Below, one piece after another: positions 1-9,106 of a stretch of 64,000 nucleotides of DNA; the stretch's first letter is position 1; each line of letters starts with the position of its first letter. The position numbers and the translations under genes were made by a program. The DNA comes from Pseudomonas sp. M30-35 (GTDB lineage: Bacteria; Pseudomonadota; Gammaproteobacteria; Pseudomonadales; Pseudomonadaceae), in assembly GCF_002163625.1 (NCBI RefSeq), contig NZ_CP020892.1:4030001-4094000 (forward strand). Direction: 5' to 3'. A model generated the notes under the pieces. That model worked only from the letters and a program-made list of their open reading frames with translations. It was not told where the DNA came from and did no database searches.

Positions 1-78
1 GTGAGTCAGTGGTTGGGCTCGAGCAAATACCAGGCACTATTGCTGCACGGTGATCAGGCTAAAACAGCTAAGCTATAG
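1..78 (+). CDS. Possible 3' end of an upstream gene (partial)
   Basis: A reading frame is open from the first base and closes with TAG at 76-78, giving about 25 residues ending in GDQAKTAKL. It may be the C-terminus of a gene that starts before the window, but it is too short to recognise and could be chance. The following 70 bases up to rlmG hold nothing I can identify. Confidence 0.25.
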   Translation: MSQWLGSSKYQALLLHGDQAKTAKL

Positions 79-148
79 CGCTCTAACCGCTCGGCTCATG
101 AGACTGCAGTGTCGCGCACTTTTCCGTTGATAAAAACCAGCAGCTTAT

Positions 149-1285
149 ATGCCTATATTTGTTACGCCTTTTGCTGAGTTGGAGCTAATCCGCCAGCCTG
201 AACAGTCACACGAAACCCTGCAGGCCTTTGATGCCGCAGACGAATACCTGCTTAACCAGTTTGCCGAGCAAGGCATTACTGCTGGCCTGCGCGTGTTGAT
301 TCTCAACGACAACTTTGGTGCCCTCGCCTGCGCGCTGGCAGCCGTTGAACAAACGCCGATGGAGATTATCAGCAGTTCAGACTCGCACCTGGGGCACATG
401 GCGCTACAGATCAACCTGCGGCGTAATCAATTGGCCGCAGACGCCGTCAACTTCGTACCGGCTGAACAGACAGTCCAAGGACCGTTTGATCGCGTACTTA
501 TCCGCATCCCCAAGACACTGGCCTTACTTGAAGAGCAACTGATTCGTCTACATGGCCAGTTAGCACCGGGGGCTCAGGTTGTAGCTGCGGGTATGGTTAA
601 ACATTTACCGCGCGCCGCGGGTGACCTGCTGGAAAAATACATCGGCCCGGTTCAGGCTTCTCTGGCTGTCAAAAAGGCGCGCCTTCTGATTGCATCGCCG
701 GAACAAAAACCGCAGCCAGTCTCTCCCTACCCGAGCCGCTATACCTTGGAAAAACCGAGGCTCAGCCTGATTAATCATGCCAACGTTTTCTGTCGCGAAG
801 GCCTCGACATTGGCACTCGGGCGTTCTTACCGCACCTGCCTAAACATCAAGTCCCGATGCGCGTGGCAGACGTGGGGTGCGGCAACGGCGTTCTGGCAAT
901 TTGCTATGCGCTGAACAGCCCTGAGGCGCAACTGACATTGGTTGATGAGTCCTACATGGCGGTGCAATCCGCACGTGACAACTGGCGGGCAGCGCTAGGT
1001 GAACGCCCTGCAGATATCCGCGCAGGCGACGGTCTGGCTGAGCAAGCGGCTGACTCATTGGATCTGGTGCTGTGCAACCCACCCTTTCACCAGCAGCAGG
1101 TGGTTGGCGATTTTCTCGCCTGGCGCATGTTCCAACAAGCACATAGCGCGCTGGTCACCGGCGGTGAATTATGGATTGTCGGTAATCGCCACTTGGGCTA
1201 CCACCAAAAGCTCAAGCGCCTGTTTCGTGGCGTCGAACAAGTGGCGTCTAACCCTAAATTTGTCATCCTCAAAGCCATCAAGTAG
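149..1285 (+). CDS. rlmG: 23S rRNA (guanine-N2)-methyltransferase RlmG
   Basis: SAM-dependent enzyme predicted to methylate N2 of G1835 in 23S rRNA, acting on the 50S precursor in the cytosol. The 378-residue protein has the two-domain layout of the RlmG/RsmC family: an N-terminal degenerate methyltransferase-like half (about 1-185) and a catalytic C-terminal half. The latter has SAM motif I DVGCGNG at 241-247 and the N2-guanine signature NPPF at 310-313. The length matches the family (about 375-380), and the opening 'QAFDAADEYLL' segment is typical of RlmG. It stands alone in front of an amino-acid transporter operon. RsmC is the nearest alternative, but the N-terminal sequence fits RlmG better. 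Confidence 0.9.
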   Translation: MPIFVTPFAELELIRQPEQSHETLQAFDAADEYLLNQFAEQGITAGLRVLILNDNFGALACALAAVEQTPMEIISSSDSHLGHMALQINLRRNQLAADAVNFVPAEQTVQGPFDRVLIRIPKTLALLEEQLIRLHGQLAPGAQVVAAGMVKHLPRAAGDLLEKYIGPVQASLAVKKARLLIASPEQKPQPVSPYPSRYTLEKPRLSLINHANVFCREGLDIGTRAFLPHLPKHQVPMRVADVGCGNGVLAICYALNSPEAQLTLVDESYMAVQSARDNWRAALGERPADIRAGDGLAEQAADSLDLVLCNPPFHQQQVVGDFLAWRMFQQAHSALVTGGELWIVGNRHLGYHQKLKRLFRGVEQVASNPKFVILKAIK

Positions 1286-1437
1286 CTGATAACGACCGAC
1301 TTCCCTCTAAGCGACCAGCTACCTGCTCCGGACTTTTTCATTCAAGGCTTAACCTGTTATAACAAAGGGCCTTTACAAAAGGCCGATGCCAACAAATAAG
1401 AACGCAATAATGCGCTCAAAATAATAAGGACTCTCAC

Positions 1438-2235
1438 ATGAGAAAATTTTTTACCGGCTTGGCGATTAGCGCCAGCCTGCTAGGCGCTTCAATCACAGCT
1501 CAAGCGGGTCCAGTTCTTGATGATATTGTTAAATCAGGGGAGCTTAAAATTTGTTTCGATGCGGGCTACATGCCTTTCGAAATGAAGAGCAAGTCGGGCC
1601 AATTTATCGGCTTTGATATTGACATGGGCAAACTGCTTGCCAAGCAAATGGGGGTTAAATACGTCCCGGTCAACACAGCATGGGATGGCATCATTCCAAC
1701 CCTGCTGACGGGCAAGTGCCACATGATCAACGGCGGCATGACCATCAACACCCAGCGCAACATGCGTGTGAATTTCGCTGATCCGTATATCGTGATCGGC
1801 CAGAGCATTCTGCTGAACCCTAAGCTCAAGGGTAAAATCAAAGACTACAAAGACCTCAATGATCCGCAATACACCATCACCACCAAACTCGGCACCACCG
1901 GTGAGCAATCGGTCAAGCGCCTGCTGAGCAAAGCCAAGATCAATGTCTTTGAAACCCAGTCTGACGCAGTGCTTGAAGTCACCAACGGCAAAGCGGATGC
2001 ATTCATCTACGACCTGCCATTCAACGCAATCTACTTTGCGCAGAACAAAGACAAGATCGTTCACCTGAGCGAGCCATTCACCTATGAGCCGCTGGGCTGG
2101 GCTGTCGCTCAAGGCGACCCGGAAATGCTCAACGTGCTGAACAACTTCCTGCGTCAGATCAAGGGTGAAGGCACCTACGATCGTCTCTACGCCAAGTGGT
2201 TCGAAAGCGACGCCTGGCTCGACCAGGTTCAGTAA
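1438..2235 (+). CDS. Polar amino-acid ABC transporter, periplasmic binding protein
   Basis: A 265-residue solute-binding protein of family 3 (SBP_bac_3) that would capture a polar amino acid in the periplasm. A Sec signal peptide covers residues 1-23 (RKFF start, hydrophobic core, cleavage after AQA). The mature part begins with the family pattern 'ILD-SGELK..FDAGYMPFE' and later has GFDIDMGK, W-DGIIPTL and a GTTGEQ segment. The spacing from AGGA to ATG is good. It is the first gene of a three-gene operon with the permease and ATPase downstream. The family does not reveal the substrate, so a specific amino acid cannot be named. Confidence 0.9.
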   Translation: MRKFFTGLAISASLLGASITAQAGPVLDDIVKSGELKICFDAGYMPFEMKSKSGQFIGFDIDMGKLLAKQMGVKYVPVNTAWDGIIPTLLTGKCHMINGGMTINTQRNMRVNFADPYIVIGQSILLNPKLKGKIKDYKDLNDPQYTITTKLGTTGEQSVKRLLSKAKINVFETQSDAVLEVTNGKADAFIYDLPFNAIYFAQNKDKIVHLSEPFTYEPLGWAVAQGDPEMLNVLNNFLRQIKGEGTYDRLYAKWFESDAWLDQVQ

Positions 2236-2239
2236 ACCC

Positions 2240-2268
2240 ATCAGGCCAGACTTACCCTCTGGCCTGAT
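2240..2268 (+). terminator. Intra-operon stem-loop after the binding-protein gene
   Basis: A perfect 11-bp inverted repeat (ATCAGGCCAGA, 7-base loop, TCTGGCCTGAT) lies 5 bases after the binding-protein stop codon. Only a few T residues follow. Such hairpins between binding-protein and permease genes commonly act as partial terminators or mRNA stabilisers, so that the binding protein is made in excess. That role is inferred. Confidence 0.6.
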
Positions 2269-2319
2269 TTCCACTTGCCTCGCGCGTTACCGTAAAACCT
2301 AAATTTTCAGGAGGTCACT

Positions 2320-3267
2320 TTGTTGACCAGTCCCCGACGCTGGCTTTGGCACGGCTTATCAGTACTTATCATCGCGGGCCTAATGGGCACGCTGTACATG
2401 GCCTCGAAGCAGATCAACTACAGCTGGCAATGGGCCCGTGTCCTGCCTTACATCGTCAACACCGCACCGCTCGATCTTCGCGCCAGCGGTAATGGCACCA
2501 TCACTGATGTCACTCAAGATGCAATCACCCTCACCTTGGATGACGGTGGCAAAACTCAGGTATTCAAAGCGTATGATCAGACCGTTGCAACCCAAGGCGA
2601 CTTGATCTTTGAGGGCGATGTAGTCGCACGCACCGTGCAATGGCGTGCTGGCCCGCTACTCCATGGCTTGTGGGTAACCCTGAAGATATCGGTGATTTCA
2701 CTGTTCTTCGCCACCCTGCTCGGCTTAGCCGCTGGTTTGATGCGAATTTCCAGCAATCCGGCCTGTCAGAACCTGGCATTTGCCTACATCGGTTTGATTC
2801 GCGGCACGCCGCTGCTGGTACAGATATTTATCATGTACTTCTTTATCGGCACCATGCTCGACCTTGACCGCTTCTCTGCGGGGGTCATGGCGCTGTCGAT
2901 CTTTACCGGTGCCTACATTGCTGAAATCGTACGCTCTGGCATCCAGTCGATCTCACCCGGACAAATGGAAGCTGCACGCTCGCTAGGCATGTCTTACCCC
3001 AAGGCGATGACTCACGTTATTTTGCCGCAAGCATTCAAGCGCACACTACCGCCAATGGCGGGCCAGTTGATCAACCTGATCAAGGACTCCTCACTGGTTT
3101 CGGTGATTGCGATTACCGACCTGACCAAAGCTGGACGCGAGGCTATCAGCGGAAATTTCGCGACATTCGAAGTGTGGATCACCGTTGCCGGCCTGTACCT
3201 GATTCTGACGACGCTGCTGTCGTGGGGTGTTCGCCATATTGAAAAGAGGTTAGCCGCCAGTGACTGA
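2320..3267 (+). CDS. Polar amino-acid ABC transporter, permease
   Basis: Inner-membrane permease of the HisM/GlnP type, 315 residues. The first 110 residues contain one membrane segment (about 12-27) and an extracytoplasmic stretch of about 80 residues that ordinary HisM-type permeases lack. The standard permease domain follows, with '[14 protein letters not shown]' and the EAA loop '[30 protein letters not shown]' region around 225-250. The start is TTG (TTGTTGACC) behind a strong AGGAGGT site. It overlaps the ATPase gene by 8 bases, indicating translational coupling. The extra N-terminal domain is a notable variation of unknown purpose. Confidence 0.88.
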   Translation: MLTSPRRWLWHGLSVLIIAGLMGTLYMASKQINYSWQWARVLPYIVNTAPLDLRASGNGTITDVTQDAITLTLDDGGKTQVFKAYDQTVATQGDLIFEGDVVARTVQWRAGPLLHGLWVTLKISVISLFFATLLGLAAGLMRISSNPACQNLAFAYIGLIRGTPLLVQIFIMYFFIGTMLDLDRFSAGVMALSIFTGAYIAEIVRSGIQSISPGQMEAARSLGMSYPKAMTHVILPQAFKRTLPPMAGQLINLIKDSSLVSVIAITDLTKAGREAISGNFATFEVWITVAGLYLILTTLLSWGVRHIEKRLAASD

Positions 3268-4012
3268 AGCCTATACCGGCAAAGACATGATCGTTGCCAC
3301 CCAAGTAAATAAAATTTTCGCCAATGGCTGCCATGCCCTTAAAAACGTCAGCGCGACCATTGCGCGTGGTGAAGTGGTTGTAATCATTGGTCCATCTGGC
3401 TCCGGTAAGTCGACGTTCCTACGCGCACTTAACCAGCTTGAGCAGATCAACAACGGGCAGATCATCATCGACGGCATCAACATGTATGCCCCCGGCACCA
3501 ACATCAATAAGCTGCGCGAACGCGTAGGCATGGTGTTTCAGTCGTTCAACCTGTTCCCGCACAAAACAGTTAAAGGCAATGTCATGCTGGCTCCGATCAA
3601 GGTCGCCAAACGTGAGCCAAAGAAGGCAGAGCAAGACGCCGAACAACTGCTTAAGCATGTGGGTTTAGGTGACAAACTGAACGTTTACCCGGCGCAACTC
3701 TCGGGTGGCCAACAGCAACGAGTCGCCATTGCCCGCGCGCTGGCAATGAACCCCGATGTCATGCTGTTTGATGAGCCAACATCAGCGCTCGACCCGGAAA
3801 TGGTCGGCGAAGTACTTGATGTGATGAAAAGACTGGCCCATGAAGGAATGACCATGGTGGTGGTTACCCACGAAATGGGCTTTGCCCGCGAAGTGGCTGA
3901 CCGCGTACTGTTTATGGAGGACGGTGAGTTGTTGGTCAGCGACACGCCAGACAACATCTTCAGCAGCACCAAGCACCCGCGACTGGAGCAGTTTCTATCG
4001 AAGCTGCTGTAG
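3260..4012 (+). CDS. Polar amino-acid ABC transporter, ATPase
   Basis: A 250-residue ABC ATPase of the GlnQ/HisP type that powers the transporter from the cytosolic face. Walker A is GPSGSGKST (about 44-52), the Q-loop is in '[11 protein letters not shown]', the signature is LSGGQQQR (about 148-155), Walker B is [13 protein letters not shown] and the switch His is in VVVTHEMGF. The start used is GTG inside the end of the permease gene. An ATG ten codons later (3287) is an alternative. The gene ends just before the 112-bp tandem repeats. Confidence 0.92.
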   Translation: MTEAYTGKDMIVATQVNKIFANGCHALKNVSATIARGEVVVIIGPSGSGKSTFLRALNQLEQINNGQIIIDGINMYAPGTNINKLRERVGMVFQSFNLFPHKTVKGNVMLAPIKVAKREPKKAEQDAEQLLKHVGLGDKLNVYPAQLSGGQQQRVAIARALAMNPDVMLFDEPTSALDPEMVGEVLDVMKRLAHEGMTMVVVTHEMGFAREVADRVLFMEDGELLVSDTPDNIFSSTKHPRLEQFLSKLL

Positions 4013-4445
4013 AGAGGACGGCGCTTGTCCGTCCACCATTCAAACGCCGCAGAGCGTCAAGCCATCAACCATGAACCGGTGGGCAAGCTACGCGTTGCCA
4101 CACCCTACAAACCGCAACTGTAGGGTGGACAACGCTTTTTTCGTCCACCATTCAAACGCCGCAGAGCATCAAGCCATCAACCATGAACCGGTGGGCAAGC
4201 TACGCGTTGCCACATCCTACAAACCACAACTTTAGGGTGGACGACGCTTTTTTCGTCCACCACTCAAACGCCGCAGAGCGTCAAGTCATCAACCATGAAC
4301 CGGTGGGCAAGCTACGCGTTGCCACACCCTACAAACCACAACTGTAGGGTGGACGACGCTTTTTTCGTCCACCATTCAAACGCCGCAGAGCATCAAGCCA
4401 TCAACCATGAACCGGTGGGTAAGCTACGCGTTGCCACACCCTACA
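4009..4445 (+). repeat. 112-bp tandem repeat array (about 4 units)
   Basis: Four near-identical units of 112 bp follow the ABC operon. Full units begin with TAGGGTGG at 4121 and 4233, a last shortened unit begins at 4345, and a first unit with a diverged beginning covers about 4009-4120. Each unit holds the inverted repeat GGTGGACGA...TCGTCCACC around a T-run, followed by a block ending 'GCGTTGCCACACCCTAC'. Related single copies occur at 37804-38012 and 58636-58724, so this is a dispersed Pseudomonas intergenic repeat that expanded locally. The hairpin with its T-run could end transcription from both the ABC operon and the converging cio operon. The short open frames inside are not genes. Confidence 0.85.
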
Positions 4446-4453
4446 GCGGCGAC

Positions 4454-4594
4454 TTAACTGGTCATGCCTGCTGCGCTCATAAACCAGCGTAGCAGCAATG
4501 ACACAACACCCAGAGCCAGCACGCTGCCCGCCCAGATAGCCACCAGCCAGCCAATGCGCTGATACAACGGTTTCTTCTGCTGCGAGCTAGTCAT
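4454..4594 (-). CDS. Small DUF2474-type protein of the cyanide-insensitive oxidase operon
   Basis: A 46-residue protein (MTSSQQKKPLYQRIGWL..., ending SAAGMTS) with one membrane helix at about residues 15-37. It starts 10 bases after cioB behind GAGGAGCG. DUF2474 proteins of this size and position accompany cytochrome bd/CIO genes and play a part comparable to CydX, which stabilises the oxidase. Family assignment is from sequence character and position; the function is inferred. Confidence 0.75.
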   Translation of the reverse strand: MTSSQQKKPLYQRIGWLVAIWAGSVLALGVVSLLLRWFMSAAGMTS

Positions 4595-4604
4595 GCTGCG
4601 CTCC

Positions 4605-5615
4605 TCAGTGGTAGCCATGGTCATGGCTCATCTTGCCGCGGAACACGTAGTAGCTCCACGCGGTGTACATCAGAATGAATGGGACGATAAACAACGCCCC
4701 AACCAGGATAAACGCCTGGCTTTGCGGCGGCGACGCTGCTTCCCAGATGGTCACGCTTGGCGGAATGATGTTCGGCCACAGGCTGATGCCTAAGCCGCTG
4801 TAGCCCAAAAAGATCAGGCCGAGGGTCAGCAAAAATGGCGCGTAATGTTGCCGTTTTTCCACCGCGCGCCACAGCGCCCACGTGCAAAGCATGACCAGCA
4901 ACGGCACTGGCAAGAACCAGAACAGGTTTGGCAGGCTGAACCAGCGCTCGGCAATCTCCGCATGGGCCAATGGTGTCCACAGGCTGACAACACCTGTAAC
5001 CGCCAGGACCACAAGAATCAGTGGCTTGGCCAAGTTATGCATTTGCTCTTGCAGGCGTCCATCGGTTTTCATGATCAGCCATGTGCAACCGAGCAGCGCA
5101 TAGGCTGCAACCAAAGCAAGCCCGCAAAACAGCGCGAAGGGTTTTAGCCACTCCAATGGACTGCCCGCATAAACCCGGTCAACCACTTCGATGCCGTCGA
5201 TATAAGCCCCAAGCGCCACGCCCTGAAAGAAGGTCGCGGTAATTGAGCCGCCAATGAATGCCTTATCCCAGATGTGTCGTTTGTGGGCTTTAGCTTTGAA
5301 GCGAAACTCAAACGCAACACCCCGAAAAATCAAGCCAAGCAGCATGAATATCAACGGCAGATAGAGCGCATCAAGCACTACTGCATAAGCCAGTGGGAAG
5401 GCACCAAATAAGGCCGCGCCACCAAACACTAACCAGGTTTCATTGCCGTCCCAAACGGGGGCAACCGAATTCATCATCAGGTCGCGCTCGCCTTCATCCC
5501 TGACGAACGGGAACAGGATACCGATCCCCAGATCGAATCCGTCCATGATTACGTACATCATCACACCGAAAGCGATGAGCACAGCCCAGATAAGCGAGAG
5601 ATCTATGCCGACCAT
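4605..5615 (-). CDS. cioB: Cyanide-insensitive terminal oxidase (cytochrome bd type), subunit II
   Basis: A 336-residue inner-membrane subunit II that forms the quinol oxidase with CioA. The start MVGIDLSLIWAVLIAFGVMMYVIMDGFDLGIG is characteristic of CydB/CioB. WDGNETWLVFGG at about 54-65 is the conserved subunit II motif, and about eight membrane helices are visible. It begins 2 bases after cioA and is followed by the small DUF2474 gene, forming a three-gene operon. Confidence 0.93.
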   Translation of the reverse strand: MVGIDLSLIWAVLIAFGVMMYVIMDGFDLGIGILFPFVRDEGERDLMMNSVAPVWDGNETWLVFGGAALFGAFPLAYAVVLDALYLPLIFMLLGLIFRGVAFEFRFKAKAHKRHIWDKAFIGGSITATFFQGVALGAYIDGIEVVDRVYAGSPLEWLKPFALFCGLALVAAYALLGCTWLIMKTDGRLQEQMHNLAKPLILVVLAVTGVVSLWTPLAHAEIAERWFSLPNLFWFLPVPLLVMLCTWALWRAVEKRQHYAPFLLTLGLIFLGYSGLGISLWPNIIPPSVTIWEAASPPQSQAFILVGALFIVPFILMYTAWSYYVFRGKMSHDHGYH

Positions 5616-5617
5616 GT

Positions 5618-7045
5618 TCAGCTCCTTTCAGTCTGAGTGTCGTATTCATCGTCCGGAGCAGCTGACAACGGCCGTGACGGCGTGCGTTTCTGGCCTGGGC
5701 CACCCTCTTGATGGTTAGTGCCCTCAACAGCCACTGGCCCTTTGCGCACCAGTCGCAACATATAGCCGAGCCCCGCACCAAACAGCGCGAAATAAACCAC
5801 GACAAACAGCACCAAGGTCACGCTCATTTGTACAACCGTGTGATTTGAAACAGCATCTGCGGTGCGCATCAGCCCGTAAACAACCCAAGGTTGACGGCCA
5901 ATTTCAGTGGTAAACCAGCCCGCCAGAATCGCAATCAGACCCGAAGGCCCCATCCACAAGGCCATGTGCAGGAACGCGCGATTTTCATAGAGCCGGCCCC
6001 GCGGACGCAGCAACAACGCCCAGCCGCCCATCATTATCATCAACATGCCAATGCCGACCATAACCCGGAAGCTCCAGAACACCACGGTCGAGTTAGGCCG
6101 GTCTTCTTTCGGAAACTCTTTAAGCGCGGGCACTTGTTTGTCGAGGCTGTGGGTCAGAATCAAGCTGCCGAGTTTGGGGATTTCGACTTTGAAGCGGGTT
6201 TCTTCCCGTTCCATGTCCGGCCAGCCAAACAGAATCAATGGTGTGGCTTCACCGGGTTTATTTTCCCAATGCCCCTCAATTGCGGCAATTTTTGCGGGTT
6301 GATGCTCCAACGTATTGAGGCCGTGAGCATCGCCAATGACCGCCTGAATCGGCGCCACAATCAGTGCCATCCACATGGCCATCGAAAGCATTTTGCGTAT
6401 AGCTGGACTGTCACGCCCGCGCAGCAGATGCCAGGCAGCAGATGCGCCGACAAAGAAAGCAGTGGCCAGGAACGCAGCAGTTGCCATGTGCATCAGGCGA
6501 TAAGGGAACGAAGGGTTGAAGACCACCGCGAACCAGTCGACAGGGATCACCCGACCATCAACAATTTCGAAGCCTTGCGGCGTCTGCATCCAGCTGTTGG
6601 AGGCGAGAATCCAAAACGTCGAGATCAGTGTGCCGATGGCCACCATCACCGTAGAGAAGAAGTGTAAGCCCGGCCCGACGCGATTCAAGCCGAACAGCAT
6701 GACCCCGAGAAAGCCCGCTTCGAGGAAGAATGCGGTGAGCACCTCGTACGTCAGCAAGGGGCCGGTGACGGCGCCAGCAAAGTCTGAGAAGGCGCTCCAG
6801 TTGGTACCAAACTGGTAGGCCATCACCAAGCCTGAAACCACACCCATACCAAAGTTAACGGCAAATATTTTCGACCAAAAGTGATACAAATCCATGTAGA
6901 CACTTTTGCCGCTTTTCAACCACAGGCCTTCGAGAACGGCCAAATAGCTGGCCAAACCAATAGTAATCGCGGGAAAAATGATGTGAAACGAAATGGTGAA
7001 AGCAAACTGGATTCGGGCTAAATCCAATGCCTCTAAGCCGAACAT
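5618..7045 (-). CDS. cioA: Cyanide-insensitive terminal oxidase (cytochrome bd type), subunit I
   Basis: A 475-residue subunit I carrying the haems and the quinol site, reducing oxygen in the inner membrane. The haem b595 His lies in 'FTISFHIIFPAITIG' near residue 21, and the GRQPWVVYG signature is near 392-400. The length (475 rather than about 520) reflects a short Q-loop, which together with the adjacent DUF2474 gene supports the CIO (non-E. coli bd-I) type. The ATG follows TGAGGACGC. The upstream 341 bases hold the promoter but no clear Anr box that I can identify. Confidence 0.92.
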   Translation of the reverse strand: MFGLEALDLARIQFAFTISFHIIFPAITIGLASYLAVLEGLWLKSGKSVYMDLYHFWSKIFAVNFGMGVVSGLVMAYQFGTNWSAFSDFAGAVTGPLLTYEVLTAFFLEAGFLGVMLFGLNRVGPGLHFFSTVMVAIGTLISTFWILASNSWMQTPQGFEIVDGRVIPVDWFAVVFNPSFPYRLMHMATAAFLATAFFVGASAAWHLLRGRDSPAIRKMLSMAMWMALIVAPIQAVIGDAHGLNTLEHQPAKIAAIEGHWENKPGEATPLILFGWPDMEREETRFKVEIPKLGSLILTHSLDKQVPALKEFPKEDRPNSTVVFWSFRVMVGIGMLMIMMGGWALLLRPRGRLYENRAFLHMALWMGPSGLIAILAGWFTTEIGRQPWVVYGLMRTADAVSNHTVVQMSVTLVLFVVVYFALFGAGLGYMLRLVRKGPVAVEGTNHQEGGPGQKRTPSRPLSAAPDDEYDTQTERS

Positions 7046-7386
7046 GGCGCGTCCTCAATCAGGTTATACAAAACCTCGAATCATTCGAAGCCTGCCAGAT
7101 ACTCTCAAGACTCTGACCATCAAATGAGGCCAGCGTTATTATGTTTAGTAATTAGAGTGATACTGGGTGCGTTCCTTCACTATTTTTTGCGCGCAAACTA
7201 CACGCCCAACCAAGCCTTGGACGTTAAAGTGTTATTCGATAACAGCGCACTATAAACATAAACTAGACGCAGAAGCACTGACCCATATCAATGCACTGCA
7301 AACACAAAGCTGCTCACTCAGGATCAAGGATAGCTGCTTACTCAGAATTAACCGCTGTGGCCCATTGTCGCGATGACCCTCGGGTT
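7046..7386. other. Intergenic region upstream of cioA
   Basis: 341 bases without a convincing gene, lying between the cioA start and the mocA-like stop, both on the minus strand. It must contain the cioA promoter. On the minus strand TTGATG (about 7114-7120) followed after 16 bases by TATCTG is a weak candidate -35/-10 pair. A TTGAT half-site is present without its partner ATCAA, so no Anr site is called. The 69-residue plus-strand frame here is probably chance. Confidence 0.4.
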
Positions 7387-7971
7387 TCAACGAATCGCGT
7401 CTGGATGATCAACATCAAGCAGGATCGCAGCATCCTCAACCTCTAGCGGAATGCAGGAATGGGCATGTTCCTGCAGTATCGCCCTGGCACCTTGATCGCC
7501 CTTTAGAGACTGAAGTTGCGACCAATACTGCCGACCGAATATGACCGGATGACCACGTTCACCGTTATACACCGGGAACACAATCCGCGAGCTGTCAGCC
7601 GCGTGCACCAACTGTTGCAGTGTCAGGTCAGCCAGCCAAGGCATATCGCCCAACAATACTGCAACCGCACGCGCCTGGCTGTGGATGGTCGCAACCTGAG
7701 CAATCGCTGCGGCCAAACTATTGCCCACGCCCTGATCGGCATCTGCGCAGCGCACAAGATGGGTTTGGCTTGTGAGACCAAGCGCCTGCGGGTCATCGCC
7801 CTCACGCAGGACCACATAAACCTGCGCAAAGTGGCGCTGAGCGCGGGCGACAGTGGCTGCCAGTAAGCCTTGGCCATCGCTGAGTTGCGCGATGCGCTTA
7901 TCACTACCAAAACGCCGCCCTCGCCCAGCAGCCAGAACGACCGCGATGACACCGCTTGCGGCGCTGTTCAG
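7387..7971 (-). CDS. MobA-like nucleotidyltransferase (molybdenum cofactor cytidylyltransferase type)
   Basis: Predicted to attach a nucleotide to molybdopterin or a related cofactor, as MocA does for xanthine-dehydrogenase-family enzymes. Read from a CTG at 7971 that overlaps the xdhC stop (CTGA), the protein is 194 residues, the normal family size. It starts NSAASGVIAVVLAAGRGRRFGSDKR, with the LAAGRGxRFGxxK nucleotide-binding motif near residue 15. LLGDMPW and GHPVIFG follow further on. An internal GTG at 7815 would remove the nucleotide-binding motif and is rejected. The non-standard start and tight overlap suggest translation coupled to xdhC. No xdhAB genes are in the window. Confidence 0.8.
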   Translation of the reverse strand: MNSAASGVIAVVLAAGRGRRFGSDKRIAQLSDGQGLLAATVARAQRHFAQVYVVLREGDDPQALGLTSQTHLVRCADADQGVGNSLAAAIAQVATIHSQARAVAVLLGDMPWLADLTLQQLVHAADSSRIVFPVYNGERGHPVIFGRQYWSQLQSLKGDQGARAILQEHAHSCIPLEVEDAAILLDVDHPDAIR

Positions 7972-8939
7972 AGCTGCGCCTTGGCAATGCCATTGCGCTG
8001 GCGGACGATGTCAGCAAGCACAGCCAGAGCAATTTCCGCGGGTGTTTTGCTGCCAATATTGAGACCAATCGGTGCTTGTATACGCGCCAGGTCAGCCTCA
8101 CACAGCCCCCCGGAACGCAACAGGCGCTCAAAGCGCTTGTTGGTGGTTTGTTGGGACCCCATCACGCCGATATAAAATGCCTCGGTGCGCACCGCTTCAA
8201 TCATGGCCAGATCATCAATTCGCGGGTCGTGGGTCAGCGCCACAACCGCAGTGTCCGCATGGCAACCACCGGCGGCGATAACCATTGATGGCAACTCACG
8301 ACGGATCTCGACGCCCGGTAGCTCAACGCCTTCAAGCACTTCATCTCGCGGGTCACAGAGCACCACCTCAAAACCAAGCGTTTTGCCAAACTCGGCGCAG
8401 ATATGAGCAACGCTGGAATAGCCCGCCAGGAGCAGGCGTTGTGCAGCGCCAATCCGAATGTGCAATGTATCCAAGTCGCGGCGCACTCGCGGTCCCTGTT
8501 CGACATCTGCAATCAACTGCCACGCACCGTGCGGCACGGTGACCGAACGCAACAACCGGCGCTGCCCAAGCAAGGCGCTTTCCAACTCACGCAAATGCGC
8601 CTGCACGTCACAGCTGGGCATCAGGTTTTCAACCAACACCTCAAGTACACCGCCGCAGGGCAGGCTGACATTCGAGTAACTGTCTGTACCGTCGCCATAA
8701 CGCACCAGGGTTACGGGCTCAGGAAACGCGCCTTCGCTGACACGCTGGAGAAAATCATCCTCTACACAGCCACCAGACAGCGAGCCCAACCAGCCGCCCT
8801 GTTCGTTGACGACCAATAAAGAACCAGGAGCTCTGGGAGCTGAGCCATAGGTAAACAATACCGTACACAACCAAACGCGCTGACCGCCCAGTGACCATTG
8901 CAAAGCCTGACGAATCACCAGTAAATCAAGATGTTGCAT
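7968..8939 (-). CDS. XdhC/CoxI-family molybdoenzyme maturation protein
   Basis: A 323-residue protein of the XdhC family, which binds molybdenum cofactor and helps insert its sulfurated form into xanthine-dehydrogenase-like enzymes. The N-terminal XdhC domain has 'GSAPRAPGSLLVVNEQG', 'GSLSGGCVEDD' and 'CGGVLEVLVE'. The C-terminal Rossmann domain begins 'LLLAGYSSVAHICAEFGK' and includes DPRDEVLEG and 'TEAFYIGVMGSQQT'. The ATG at 8939 is chosen because GGAG stands 6 bases before it; an ATG at 8951 is possible. It is coupled to the MobA-like gene and divergent from the MFS gene. Confidence 0.85.
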   Translation of the reverse strand: MQHLDLLVIRQALQWSLGGQRVWLCTVLFTYGSAPRAPGSLLVVNEQGGWLGSLSGGCVEDDFLQRVSEGAFPEPVTLVRYGDGTDSYSNVSLPCGGVLEVLVENLMPSCDVQAHLRELESALLGQRRLLRSVTVPHGAWQLIADVEQGPRVRRDLDTLHIRIGAAQRLLLAGYSSVAHICAEFGKTLGFEVVLCDPRDEVLEGVELPGVEIRRELPSMVIAAGGCHADTAVVALTHDPRIDDLAMIEAVRTEAFYIGVMGSQQTTNKRFERLLRSGGLCEADLARIQAPIGLNIGSKTPAEIALAVLADIVRQRNGIAKAQL

Positions 8940-9106
8940 TTTTAGCTCCATCACCTCACCAAGCGTGCCACTTTATCAGGACTCAGCACTGCTGGCTGGC
9001 CTGAGTTATTTACCCGAAGCAACCACCCATTATAGTGCTAACGGGCAGCCGAAATATTTTGTTTCAGTTAGACTTTGCGCCCGCACACGCCCGAGCAGAC
9101 GCTGTT

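Noticed and set aside
4009..4445. CRISPR array
   Set aside because: Units are 112-bp near-identical direct tandem repeats without spacers, and there are no cas genes.
5891..6667. 258-residue plus-strand open frame opposite cioA
   Set aside because: Shadow of cioA; rich in His, Arg and Pro, as expected from reading the reverse complement.
7046..7386. Anr/Fnr box in front of cioA
   Set aside because: Only one half-site (TTGAT) is visible, without the matching ATCAA at the right distance.
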